From Phocaeicola_A sp036804505 (GTDB taxonomy: Bacteria > Bacteroidota > Bacteroidia > Bacteroidales > Bacteroidaceae): a stretch of DNA of 64,000 bases. The notes beneath the pieces are model-generated. The model worked only from the letters and a program-made list of their open reading frames with translations. It was not told the DNA's origin and did not search any database. The stretch covers positions 26,265 through 90,264 of the forward strand of contig DAIRSI010000018.1 of the NCBI GenBank assembly GCA_036804505.1. Reading direction: 5' to 3'. The position numbers were made by a program, and so were the translations under genes. This document shows positions 35,738 to 43,227 of the stretch, in pieces; position 1 is the stretch's first letter, and each line of letters opens with the position of its first letter.

Positions 35738-37545
35738 ATGCCGACTGGAGATCTATCGGGGTGGATGTGCGCGGCCGCACCAGCGGACGTGTCTGGACCA
35801 CCTGTCCTTTCTGTGCCGAACAGCATCCCAAGAACAAGCAGAAACGTTGCATGCAAGTGAATCTCGACACCGACGGCTATTGGTGCCAGCGATGCGAAAC
35901 CCACGGCTTTGCCCCTAATCCTGCCAAACGGGCGGAATTCCTGCGGCAACAGCAACGGTTGCAGAGCTACCGCCCCATGGCGCCCAATCCGCTGGGAGAG
36001 GTGCTCAACGGTGAAGTTTATCGTTATCTCACCGAGGACAGGGGTCTGTCGCCCTCCGTGCTGGAGAACCTCAAAATCCGCCAGCAGAAAGTCTATCTGG
36101 CCGAGAAGAAGGCCGAGACATGGGTCATGGTGTTCAATTTCATGGTCGAGGGCAAGGTGGTGAACGTGAAGTACCGCTCCGTGGACAAAATCTTCACTGC
36201 CAAGCCCGGCGGACGGTCCGTGCCTTTCAACATCGATTCCGCCAAGGGACAGAAGAAAACGGTTATCGTGGAAGGAGAGCTGGACGTGCCGCCGTTCCTC
36301 ATGGCAGGCATCACCTCGGTGTTGAGCGTGCCCAACGGCGCAAACGGCAATACGGCCTATCTGGACGACTTCATAGCCACGCATTTCGACGACAAGGAAA
36401 TCATCTATCTGGCCACGGACAATGATGCCCCCGGAATGAAGTGCTGCGAGGAACTCATCCGCCGGTTCGGTGAGGAACGCTGCCGCGTGGTGAAGTATCC
36501 CGAAGGATGCAAAGATGCCGGCGAAGTGCTCAAAGCCTATGGAGTGGAAGGAGTGAAACAGCTCCTGACGAATGCCGAACCGGTGCCTTTGCTGGGTGTG
36601 TACACGGCCGAGGATGACCGCGACGACCTCTGGATGCTCTTCAACAACGGCCTGGGAAAGGCTGCCAGCTGCGGTTTTGAAAATCTGGACCGCTACCTCA
36701 CGGTAGAGCCCGGCCGCCTCATGGTGCTCACTGGCTATCCCGGCGATGGAAAATCGGAATTTGTGGACATGCTCACGGTGAACTGGAATCTGAAACACGG
36801 TTGGAAAACGGTGTTCTTCAGTCCCGAAAATGAGCCGCGCCCGTATCACTGGGCCAAACTCATCGAGAAATTCACCGGACGGAAGTTCCACCGCCAGAAC
36901 ACCACGCAGGAAGAGTACCGGCAGGTCACGGACTACATAAGCCGCAACTTCATCCACCTCGATCCCAAAGGCGACTACCGCATCCAGACGCTTCTGCACA
37001 AGACGCGTGAACTCATCCGCCGCCACAGTGATGTGCGCGTGCTGGTAATCGACCCTTACAACCGCATGGACCACAGCGAAGGCGACGACCGCCGCGAGAC
37101 GTCCTACATAAACGACCTGCTGCGCAAGCTGAGCAACTTTGCCCGCGAGATGAAAGTTCTCGTGGTGCTGGTGGCCCATCCGCGCAAGCCTTTTATGGAC
37201 ATGAAAAGCGACGTGCGCCCCGTGCCGCAGATTTATGACATCTCCGGCAGTGCCAACTTCAAGAACGTGGCGGACTATGGCGTCATTGTCTATCGTGACT
37301 ACAAGCGCAATCTCACCAAGGTGGTAGTGGAGAAGGTGCGCATGCGCAACCAGGGCGAACCGGGCGAGTGCTACTTCAAGTTCAACAAGTCCAACGGCCG
37401 CTACGTGGAGGTGCCCGGCACGGTGGTGAACAGTCTGGAAGAGTACCAGCCTTTCTGGGATAGTACCAACTGGCTGCAACGCCGCGAGCACGAACTCACC
37501 CGCCAACTCGGCTTCCCCTTCGGAGTGGACGAGCAGGACGCGTGA
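35728..37545 (+). CDS. Primase-helicase, T7 gp4 / Twinkle-like
   Basis: A 605-residue replication protein joining an N-terminal zinc ribbon (CPFCAEQ, CQRCETHG), a TOPRIM primase fold (about 150-260; IVEGELDVPP, YLATDNDAPGM) and a RecA-like DnaB-type helicase (about 310-580) with Walker A GYPGDGKSE, Walker B VLVIDPYNRMDH and a following VVLVAHPRKP motif. It is the kind of enzyme that phages such as T7 use at their fork. It is noticeably richer in G+C at third positions than the flanking genes, which suggests a different history. It ends at a strong terminator and is coupled to the upstream Lin1244-type gene. No integrase, capsid or terminase is close by. Confidence 0.88.
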   Translation: MVMNADWRSIGVDVRGRTSGRVWTTCPFCAEQHPKNKQKRCMQVNLDTDGYWCQRCETHGFAPNPAKRAEFLRQQQRLQSYRPMAPNPLGEVLNGEVYRYLTEDRGLSPSVLENLKIRQQKVYLAEKKAETWVMVFNFMVEGKVVNVKYRSVDKIFTAKPGGRSVPFNIDSAKGQKKTVIVEGELDVPPFLMAGITSVLSVPNGANGNTAYLDDFIATHFDDKEIIYLATDNDAPGMKCCEELIRRFGEERCRVVKYPEGCKDAGEVLKAYGVEGVKQLLTNAEPVPLLGVYTAEDDRDDLWMLFNNGLGKAASCGFENLDRYLTVEPGRLMVLTGYPGDGKSEFVDMLTVNWNLKHGWKTVFFSPENEPRPYHWAKLIEKFTGRKFHRQNTTQEEYRQVTDYISRNFIHLDPKGDYRIQTLLHKTRELIRRHSDVRVLVIDPYNRMDHSEGDDRRETSYINDLLRKLSNFAREMKVLVVLVAHPRKPFMDMKSDVRPVPQIYDISGSANFKNVADYGVIVYRDYKRNLTKVVVEKVRMRNQGEPGECYFKFNKSNGRYVEVPGTVVNSLEEYQPFWDSTNWLQRREHELTRQLGFPFGVDEQDA

Positions 37546-37578
37546 TGCGTGCGTAAGCTTTTTGGGCGTAGAAACGAA

Positions 37579-37621
37579 CGCCGCCGCAAGAGATGAAGAA
37601 TCCTTGCGGCGGCGATTTTTT
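37579..37621 (+). terminator. Strong terminator after the primase-helicase gene
   Basis: Perfect 12-base stem cgccgccgcaag (37579-37590) and cttgcggcggcg (37603-37614), then a T run. Confidence 0.9.
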
Positions 37622-37642
37622 ATTCAGGTTTTCGAAAGAATG

Positions 37643-39544
37643 TTATTTAGGATTATATACTTTTATGATGGGTAGGTTTGTAGAAGTATCTGCTCCTTCA
37701 GCATACGAAAAATTGAAATAAGAAGTTTCACTTGCTGCTGTGGTCATGCCATATATTTTTCCGGAGAAATCGCTGATTGATGTTACGGAGCCGACATTCT
37801 CGAGAGCTGTGGTTGTACCTCCGGCTACTTGTGTAGGAACATTTGTTCCACTCAGATACCAGCATTGATTGATATAATAAGTGTCATAAGGTTTTGAAGC
37901 ATTTCCAAACAAACCACCTTTGGTTGTACCGGTTATTGAAGAACTTTTGCTGATACATCCTTTCACATAATTTTCTGTATCAGAATCAAAAAAACCTATC
38001 AAGCCACCTGCATACCCATTGGTACATGCAATAGTTCCGCAATTGGCTATACATGTATAGACACTGGCTTGTAAGCAAGCCCCTATCAATCCGCCGGCTG
38101 TAGGTGCGTTAGAAGCACTAGGGTTATTAATGGTCTGGACTTCACTTGTACATCCATATATTCTAGTATCACCCGAAGCCATTCCGCATAATCCGCCAAC
38201 TATGCAACCTGTGCTTCCGGATGATGATACTTCAGTGAGAGTAACTTTGCAGTTAACCAGAGATGAAGAAGCGGCTTTTCCAACAAGGCCTCCGGCATAG
38301 GCGTAATTAGTAGTTCCGGTTACCGTGCCTCCTGTTATTGTCAGGTTTTTGATTGCTGCGGATGCTACATAGCCAAAAAGACCGACTCGCTTACCGCTGT
38401 TGCAATTTAATCCCGATACCGTCTTTCCGTTTCCATCAAAGGTATCTTGGAAAGGTTTTCCTAGGTCAGTATCATCTGTTCCTATCGGAATCCAATTCAC
38501 ACCAGTTTGAATCACCACGTTCTTCATCAATTTGTATGTCTTTCTTGGAGTACCGCTCAAATTGTCCTCCGTCTGCAACCACTTCAGATTGGCTGCAGTG
38601 TTGATTTCGTAGACGCCGTTGTTAAGGGTAGGTTCCACGCCTGTAGCTGCAGCGTCGGCTTGTGTGTAATTGATGACATCTTCCGTCTCCGTCCAAGCCG
38701 TGGTACCGTTGGCAGCTGTTCCGTTGATAGTTACGGTGTAACGTTTGCTAATGTCATAGGTTTTGGCTGTGGTGAAAGTATGCGATGCCTGATAGGACTT
38801 GCTTCCTTCGAGCACGACGGTGAAGAGTCCTCCGGCTTTTATATTCATCACGGCAGGATTGAAGCAGAGAAAAGCTGTGAGGTCGGTTTTGGAAGCGGAA
38901 ATTGTGACGCCGCTTAAACCGAGAGACAGAGTTTGTGTGCCCGTAGCTGTTTCCACAATCCATGTGAGTCGTGTGAGGGTGCCAAGGTCGGAAGGCAGTC
39001 CGCTGAGGGCAAACTTCATGATGCTGTTCTGCATGGCGAGTTGCACGGGTTGTGTGATAGCGGTCACTCCGGTTTTGGCAAGGAAGATGTAGTTCTTCAG
39101 GTGTGTCGTAGTATTGTCACCGCTTTGTGACTGGCCGTCCATGCCAAGGGTGGCATTGCCGGCAGCATCTACGGTCACATTGCTCGGATAGTAGATGTTG
39201 TAAGATGTGGAGCCGGAAATGGGCGTACCGCTGAAAGTGGCCGATTTGGAATTTGCTCCCGTTTGGATACCGTAGGACTGATTGCCCTGTTTCGTGCTTC
39301 CAGACATTCCCACAACCTGCAAGGCATCTCCGCTTTCCCAAAGCAGAGTGTTGGTTCCGGATGTCACGTTGGCATCATTAAAAGCCAGGCGTGTGGAGTT
39401 TTCGGGTATGGATGCCGAAATGGTCACTTGCCCTGCACCGGTTTCCGTGTCAGAGCTTTCAAGAAGATTTTCGGAGGAGCAGCCTGAGGCCATTCCCATC
39501 AAGGCAACCGCAAAGGCTGCGCTGTATATGTGTTTTGTCTTCAT
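37643..39544 (-). CDS. Fimbrillin-like lipoprotein with GLUG repeats
   Basis: A surface lipoprotein of 633 aa. Signal peptide and lipobox (MASGC, Cys22) lead into a fimbrillin/Mfa-like beta domain (about 40-275; STRLAFNDANV, LLWESGDALQVV, ISKRYTVTINGT). The second half (about 300-633) is built of GLUG-type repeats such as NAYAGGLVGKA-like AYAGGLVGKAAS, GGLCGMASGDTRIYGCTS, GGLIGACLQAS and YAGGLIGFFD. These predict a right-handed beta-solenoid adhesin stalk. Role: adhesion or pilus component, inferred. A small gene lies 15 bases upstream in the same direction. Confidence 0.85.
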   Translation of the reverse strand: MKTKHIYSAAFAVALMGMASGCSSENLLESSDTETGAGQVTISASIPENSTRLAFNDANVTSGTNTLLWESGDALQVVGMSGSTKQGNQSYGIQTGANSKSATFSGTPISGSTSYNIYYPSNVTVDAAGNATLGMDGQSQSGDNTTTHLKNYIFLAKTGVTAITQPVQLAMQNSIMKFALSGLPSDLGTLTRLTWIVETATGTQTLSLGLSGVTISASKTDLTAFLCFNPAVMNIKAGGLFTVVLEGSKSYQASHTFTTAKTYDISKRYTVTINGTAANGTTAWTETEDVINYTQADAAATGVEPTLNNGVYEINTAANLKWLQTEDNLSGTPRKTYKLMKNVVIQTGVNWIPIGTDDTDLGKPFQDTFDGNGKTVSGLNCNSGKRVGLFGYVASAAIKNLTITGGTVTGTTNYAYAGGLVGKAASSSLVNCKVTLTEVSSSGSTGCIVGGLCGMASGDTRIYGCTSEVQTINNPSASNAPTAGGLIGACLQASVYTCIANCGTIACTNGYAGGLIGFFDSDTENYVKGCISKSSSITGTTKGGLFGNASKPYDTYYINQCWYLSGTNVPTQVAGGTTTALENVGSVTSISDFSGKIYGMTTAASETSYFNFSYAEGADTSTNLPIIKVYNPK

Positions 39545-39559
39545 ATCGTTCGTGTGTCG

Positions 39560-39775
39560 TTAGGATTTACAGTCAAATTCGTTTCTCTGAGAGGGGATAC
39601 AGGCGAATCCGTCGCCGCCATCGCCCACTTCGGGTGCTTCGGCACTTCCGGCAAGGATGTACTGTTCCTGTTCCAATTCAATGATTTCCATTTCGGGTTT
39701 CACATAGAAGCCCAAGGCGGTCTGTTGCGGAGCACCGGAAAGGCGGGCTCTGCAAGGGGCTGTCGATTTTTTCAT
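39560..39775 (-). CDS. Small conserved-type protein upstream of the fimbrillin-like gene (71 aa)
   Basis: A 71-residue product: a basic N-terminus (MKKSTAPCRARLSG), then YVKPEMEIIELEQEQYILAG, then a Gly/Asp-rich tail (EVGDGGDGFACIP). The pattern of a 'YxxPxxExxELE...ILAGS' segment followed by a short acidic or glycine tail is common in small Bacteroides genes placed before surface lipoproteins. Function unknown; possibly a precursor peptide (inference). Same operon as the fimbrillin-like gene, 15 bases apart. Confidence 0.6.
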   Translation of the reverse strand: MKKSTAPCRARLSGAPQQTALGFYVKPEMEIIELEQEQYILAGSAEAPEVGDGGDGFACIPSQRNEFDCKS

Positions 39776-39888
39776 AAAGTTCTGATTGGTTGTAGTTAAT
39801 ATTAAATGTCAATTATAGTTTACTGTAAAAAAAACTTGAACTCTTCGTTCTCTCTTCCCTTGGCATTATTCATATATTAGATCGGGGA

Positions 39889-39896
39889 CAAATATA
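39889..39896 (-). promoter_or_regulatory. -7 box of the fimbrillin operon
   Basis: TATATTTG on the minus strand, 113 bases before the small upstream gene, implying a leader of about 100 bases. The rest of the gap 39776-40099 is AT-rich and shows no further gene. Confidence 0.4.
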
Positions 39897-40052
39897 GAAA
39901 TAAAAAGCAGGATATAACTATGAAAAAGGAGAAATTTATTACTATAACCTATAAATATTTATCTTTTAGGACAAAAAGATTCCTATCGTATTTTTTTTAT
40001 TCGCCAGTTGAATAGATGGAAGATTTTTGAATCCATTTTCAATTATTCTTTA

Positions 40053-40060
40053 TATCTTTG
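40053..40060 (+). promoter_or_regulatory. -7 box of the unknown-protein/EamA operon
   Basis: TATCTTTG, with TTTG at 40026-40029 (23-base spacer, longer than ideal). It overlaps the earliest frame start at 40058 and so favours ATG 40100. Confidence 0.5.
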
Positions 40061-40099
40061 CACGCTGAAAAGAAAACCAAGGAGAACAGGAAAATAACT

Positions 40100-40465
40100 A
40101 TGTTATATTTTAAGTTTGTTAGAGAGAAAAAAGATGTTTACAAAGAAGGAAAGATTGTCGGAGCTATCTCTGAAATATTGAGAATCATTCTGCCACAGTC
40201 TAATCCCACTCTGGAAGAAAATATCGATTATGTCCGTACCTGGTACATCGAATACGATGAATCACAGTATTCTACACTGAGGGAACTTGGACTGGACGAA
40301 AGAGATTTTCTGGTATTCAAGGCTCCTTATAAGCACAATCTAGGATTCTGGGTTGATGAAGAACTCACTCTTGATGATTATCGGAAATTCAATCTGACTG
40401 AAATATCTGCAGAAGAATTCGAAGAACTTTGGAAACGGGAACCCGTACAACCGATTGACTCATAG
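40100..40465 (+). CDS. Hypothetical acidic protein (121 aa)
   Basis: I do not recognise this protein. It starts MLYFKFVREKKDVYKEGKI and is acidic, cytoplasmic-looking and mixed alpha/beta. Segments such as TWYIEYDES, LRELGLDERDFLVFKAP, and the C-terminal EISAEEFEELWKRE are the most striking. It lies 52 bases before the EamA exporter gene and probably shares its transcript. Confidence 0.65.
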   Translation: MLYFKFVREKKDVYKEGKIVGAISEILRIILPQSNPTLEENIDYVRTWYIEYDESQYSTLRELGLDERDFLVFKAPYKHNLGFWVDEELTLDDYRKFNLTEISAEEFEELWKREPVQPIDS

Positions 40466-40517
40466 ACACAAGAATACACAAACAGAGGACTGGTATTAGC
40501 AAAACACACAGAGCAGA

Positions 40518-41435
40518 ATGAAAAAAAAACATGCAATTTTCTTGGCGATATTAGCTGCTGCACTGTACGCAATCAATATTCCCCTATCGAAATTATTGTT
40601 GGTGCATTTATCGGAAACGATGATGGCGGGTCTGCTCTATCTTGGAGCCGGCATCGGACTCAGCTTTGTAGGATTATTCGATAAATGTAGAAAGAAAAAG
40701 TCGGATGAACAATCATTGACGACTAATGATATCCCCTATACATTCGGTATGGTTGTATTGGATATCGCTGCACCTATTTTGCTGATGTTTGGTATAGCAC
40801 GGGCAGCTGCTGAAAATGTTTCTTTATTAGGCAATTTTGAAATCGTGGCCACAGCTCTGATTGCTGCTCTTGTTTTCAAGGAAAAGATTTCCGGAAGATT
40901 ATGGATCTCTATTTTGTTTATCGTTTCCTCATGTGCCTTGCTTTCTGTAAATTCTTCACAGAGTTTGTCTTTTTCAAAAGGCTCTTTCTATGTCTTGTTG
41001 GCTGCTGTATGTTGGGGGCTGGAAAATAATTGCACCAGAAAGATTTCCGATAAGAATCCTATGCAGATTGTCATTATCAAAGGATTCGGTTCCGGTATAG
41101 GTTCGTTATTGATTGCATGGTATTTGCATAGCCTTTCTTTTGACCTCCTCTATGGGGGATTAACGCTTTTGTTGGGATTCGTCTCTTATGGATTAAGTAT
41201 TTATTTTTATGTATATGCCCAACGGTTTTTGGGAGCGGCAAAGACCAGTGCTTTCTATGCCGTGAGTCCTTTCATAGGTGTCGTATTTTCTTTCCTAATA
41301 TTCAATGATATTCCCGGACTGACTTTCTATCCGGCTCTTGTTCTGATGATTATCGGGAGTTACCTGGCGACTACTGAAAACAGGGAATTAAAGGCCCATG
41401 CGCAAAAGTCCGTGGCAGAATCGCCCCATGACTAA
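40518..41435 (+). CDS. EamA / DMT superfamily transporter
   Basis: A 305-residue inner-membrane protein with about ten hydrophobic helices arranged as two EamA repeats (about 5-140 and 150-290; SLLGNFEIVATALIAALVFKE and AAKTSAFYAVSPFIGVVFSF are the paired signature segments). Family members export metabolites such as amino acids or purines. The substrate is unknown. Confidence 0.9.
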   Translation: MKKKHAIFLAILAAALYAINIPLSKLLLVHLSETMMAGLLYLGAGIGLSFVGLFDKCRKKKSDEQSLTTNDIPYTFGMVVLDIAAPILLMFGIARAAAENVSLLGNFEIVATALIAALVFKEKISGRLWISILFIVSSCALLSVNSSQSLSFSKGSFYVLLAAVCWGLENNCTRKISDKNPMQIVIIKGFGSGIGSLLIAWYLHSLSFDLLYGGLTLLLGFVSYGLSIYFYVYAQRFLGAAKTSAFYAVSPFIGVVFSFLIFNDIPGLTFYPALVLMIIGSYLATTENRELKAHAQKSVAESPHD

Positions 41436-41511
41436 CCAAATATCATGTTGCAACGGTATATCAAATACTCCACGGCGTTATTATGAATATTACGAATGAT
41501 TACTACCACAA

Positions 41512-42933
41512 TTAGATTTCTTTGAAAAGGTCTTCTGCTGTAACTTCCTTTTGTACTATGTTCCAATATGCGTTGTGCTCTACACCATACATAGTAACCA
41601 TAGTCAGATGTACAGCCTTACGGGTTTTGGTAAGTTCGCAGAAGCGACTTATCTTATGTCTAAGCTGTTGTTCGTAGTCCTTGTCAATGGTGAATACTTC
41701 CTGAGAGAACTTCATTTCGCATAGGTTTATCACATTGTCGGCTCGGTCAATCAGCATATCAATTTGCACTCCCTTACTTTCTTTGTCGCCATTTGATTTG
41801 AAGCCCAAGGTGTTGGTCATAACGCCAGCGATGCCCAATGCCTGTTTTATTTGTGAGACATGCTGATAGCAGATACGTTCAAAAGCAAGTCCAGTCCAAG
41901 AATGGCGAATAGGTGTGTTATAGACATTCGACCAAAAGTGCTCATCGTTAGATTTGTTTTCTTGCATGAACTTAAAATAAAACAAAGTGAAATTATCAAT
42001 TAACTGGAAAATCGGATCATTTTTTTTCTTTCCATAATTATTATATCTTCGTATGAAATCACATTGCTCAAGTTCCTCTAACACCCGACTTGTTGAACCA
42101 TTGTCCTGAATCTTGGCTCCTTCTATGATTTCAAGACGAGTCAGACCGTTTTTGTGATTGCCTAACAACGATACTATCTTAATGTAAACTTCTGGTTGGC
42201 GGAAAAGTGAATGATAAAGGGCATTAAACTCGTTGCACAATTTTCCTTTCTGCGAGAAGAACAGGTCGTCGATGTTTCCAGCAAGACTCTTGCCTTTGTC
42301 CTGTAACGACCAATAATACGGAATACCACCCATCACCATATATCCTTCTAATAAATCATAGTGAGTAAGTTTCAGATGAAGTGCCTCGGAATACTGTTCG
42401 CATTCATGTAGGGTGAATGGTTCTAGATAGACCCTGTATGTTACTCGATTGTATAGTCCGCCATGATTTTTGAAAATCTTATTGATAATCCATGAAGTAG
42501 CCGATCCGCAAATGATCAGCAGCACGTCTTTTCTTGCTGAGCAGAAGGCGTTCCAGAAAAATTCCAGTGCACTGACGAAGTGAGCACCTTGGGTGTCCAT
42601 CCATGGCATTTCGTCGATAAAGATGACCTTACGTACATCTCTGCTGTTTTTGATGAGTGTGCGAAGAAGGCCAAATGCCTCCATCCAGTCGCTAGGTGTC
42701 TTCTTGATAGGCATTCCAGATTCTTCCAATGACTGTCTCCATGCTGCAAGTTGCACCTGCTTATTACCATTTGCCACACCAGCATGGCTGAAAGTAAACT
42801 TATAGTCGAATGTTTCTCTGATGAGAAAAGTCTTGCCTACACGGCGACGACCATACACTGCCACGAATTCAGAATATTCCGAGTCATATGCACTGCGAAG
42901 TTCACTCTGCTCTTTTTTACGTCCTATTACCAT
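41512..42933 (-). CDS. ATPase (AAA, archaeal ATPase_2 type) with DUF234 nuclease-like C-terminus
   Basis: A 473-residue STAND-like ATPase: Walker A GRRRVGKTF (about residues 28-36), Walker B VIFIDEMPW, and an arginine-finger region, followed by a winged-helix part (GLTRLEIIEGAKIQDNGSTSRVLEEL). The C-terminal DUF234 domain has a PD-(D/E)xK-like constellation, QIDMLIDR then NLCEMKF. Such genes are widespread and scattered in Bacteroidetes; no function has been settled and a defence role has been suggested only by their domain layout. Solo gene with its own promoter. Confidence 0.88.
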   Translation of the reverse strand: MVIGRKKEQSELRSAYDSEYSEFVAVYGRRRVGKTFLIRETFDYKFTFSHAGVANGNKQVQLAAWRQSLEESGMPIKKTPSDWMEAFGLLRTLIKNSRDVRKVIFIDEMPWMDTQGAHFVSALEFFWNAFCSARKDVLLIICGSATSWIINKIFKNHGGLYNRVTYRVYLEPFTLHECEQYSEALHLKLTHYDLLEGYMVMGGIPYYWSLQDKGKSLAGNIDDLFFSQKGKLCNEFNALYHSLFRQPEVYIKIVSLLGNHKNGLTRLEIIEGAKIQDNGSTSRVLEELEQCDFIRRYNNYGKKKNDPIFQLIDNFTLFYFKFMQENKSNDEHFWSNVYNTPIRHSWTGLAFERICYQHVSQIKQALGIAGVMTNTLGFKSNGDKESKGVQIDMLIDRADNVINLCEMKFSQEVFTIDKDYEQQLRHKISRFCELTKTRKAVHLTMVTMYGVEHNAYWNIVQKEVTAEDLFKEI

Positions 42934-42960
42934 AGCTAATGAATTAAACGTTTACGAGGA

Positions 42961-43117
42961 CAAAGATACAGTTTCTTTTCGACGAAATCTGCGGAAAATG
43001 AAAATATTTAATATTTCACGCTGATATTTACTTAAAAGTCAGCGGAAATTGATTCTAAATATATATTCCCGCTAACTTTCCACTAGACGCATATTACTTA
43101 ATATTACCCGTTAGCGG
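42961..43117 (-). promoter_or_regulatory. Promoter and repeated GCGGAAA motifs upstream of the ATPase gene
   Basis: Minus-strand -7 box TATCTTTG at 42961-42968. Upstream lie three copies of gcggaaa (42991, 43042, 43114) and an inverted pair ccgctaac (43069-43076) / gttagcgg (43110-43117). The motif spacing could form a regulator-binding array. The rest of the gap to 43227 holds nothing I can name. Confidence 0.4.
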
Positions 43118-43227
43118 AAATAATTTAGTGCGTATTTAACCCGACCTACTGCCCAAGAGCGGCGACGACTGGGGCGGGAATCAAACGGATTTTTGCGCAT
43201 GGGCTGAATTAAAGAATTAGTGTTTTT

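Noticed and set aside
35653..37506. Long open frame on the minus strand opposite the primase-helicase gene
   Set aside because: Its length comes from the G+C-rich third positions of the real gene; the product is His/Val/Leu-rich without any domain, and the plus strand has clear zinc-ribbon, TOPRIM and Walker motifs.
34571..37643. Complete or recent prophage
   Set aside because: Only two replication-type genes are phage-like; no integrase, structural, packaging or attachment-site repeats were found.
37643..39544. Fimbrillin-like GLUG protein as a second DGR target
   Set aside because: Its C-terminus (PIIKVYNPK) lacks the lectin-like motifs, the NNY codon run and the VRP-AF ending.
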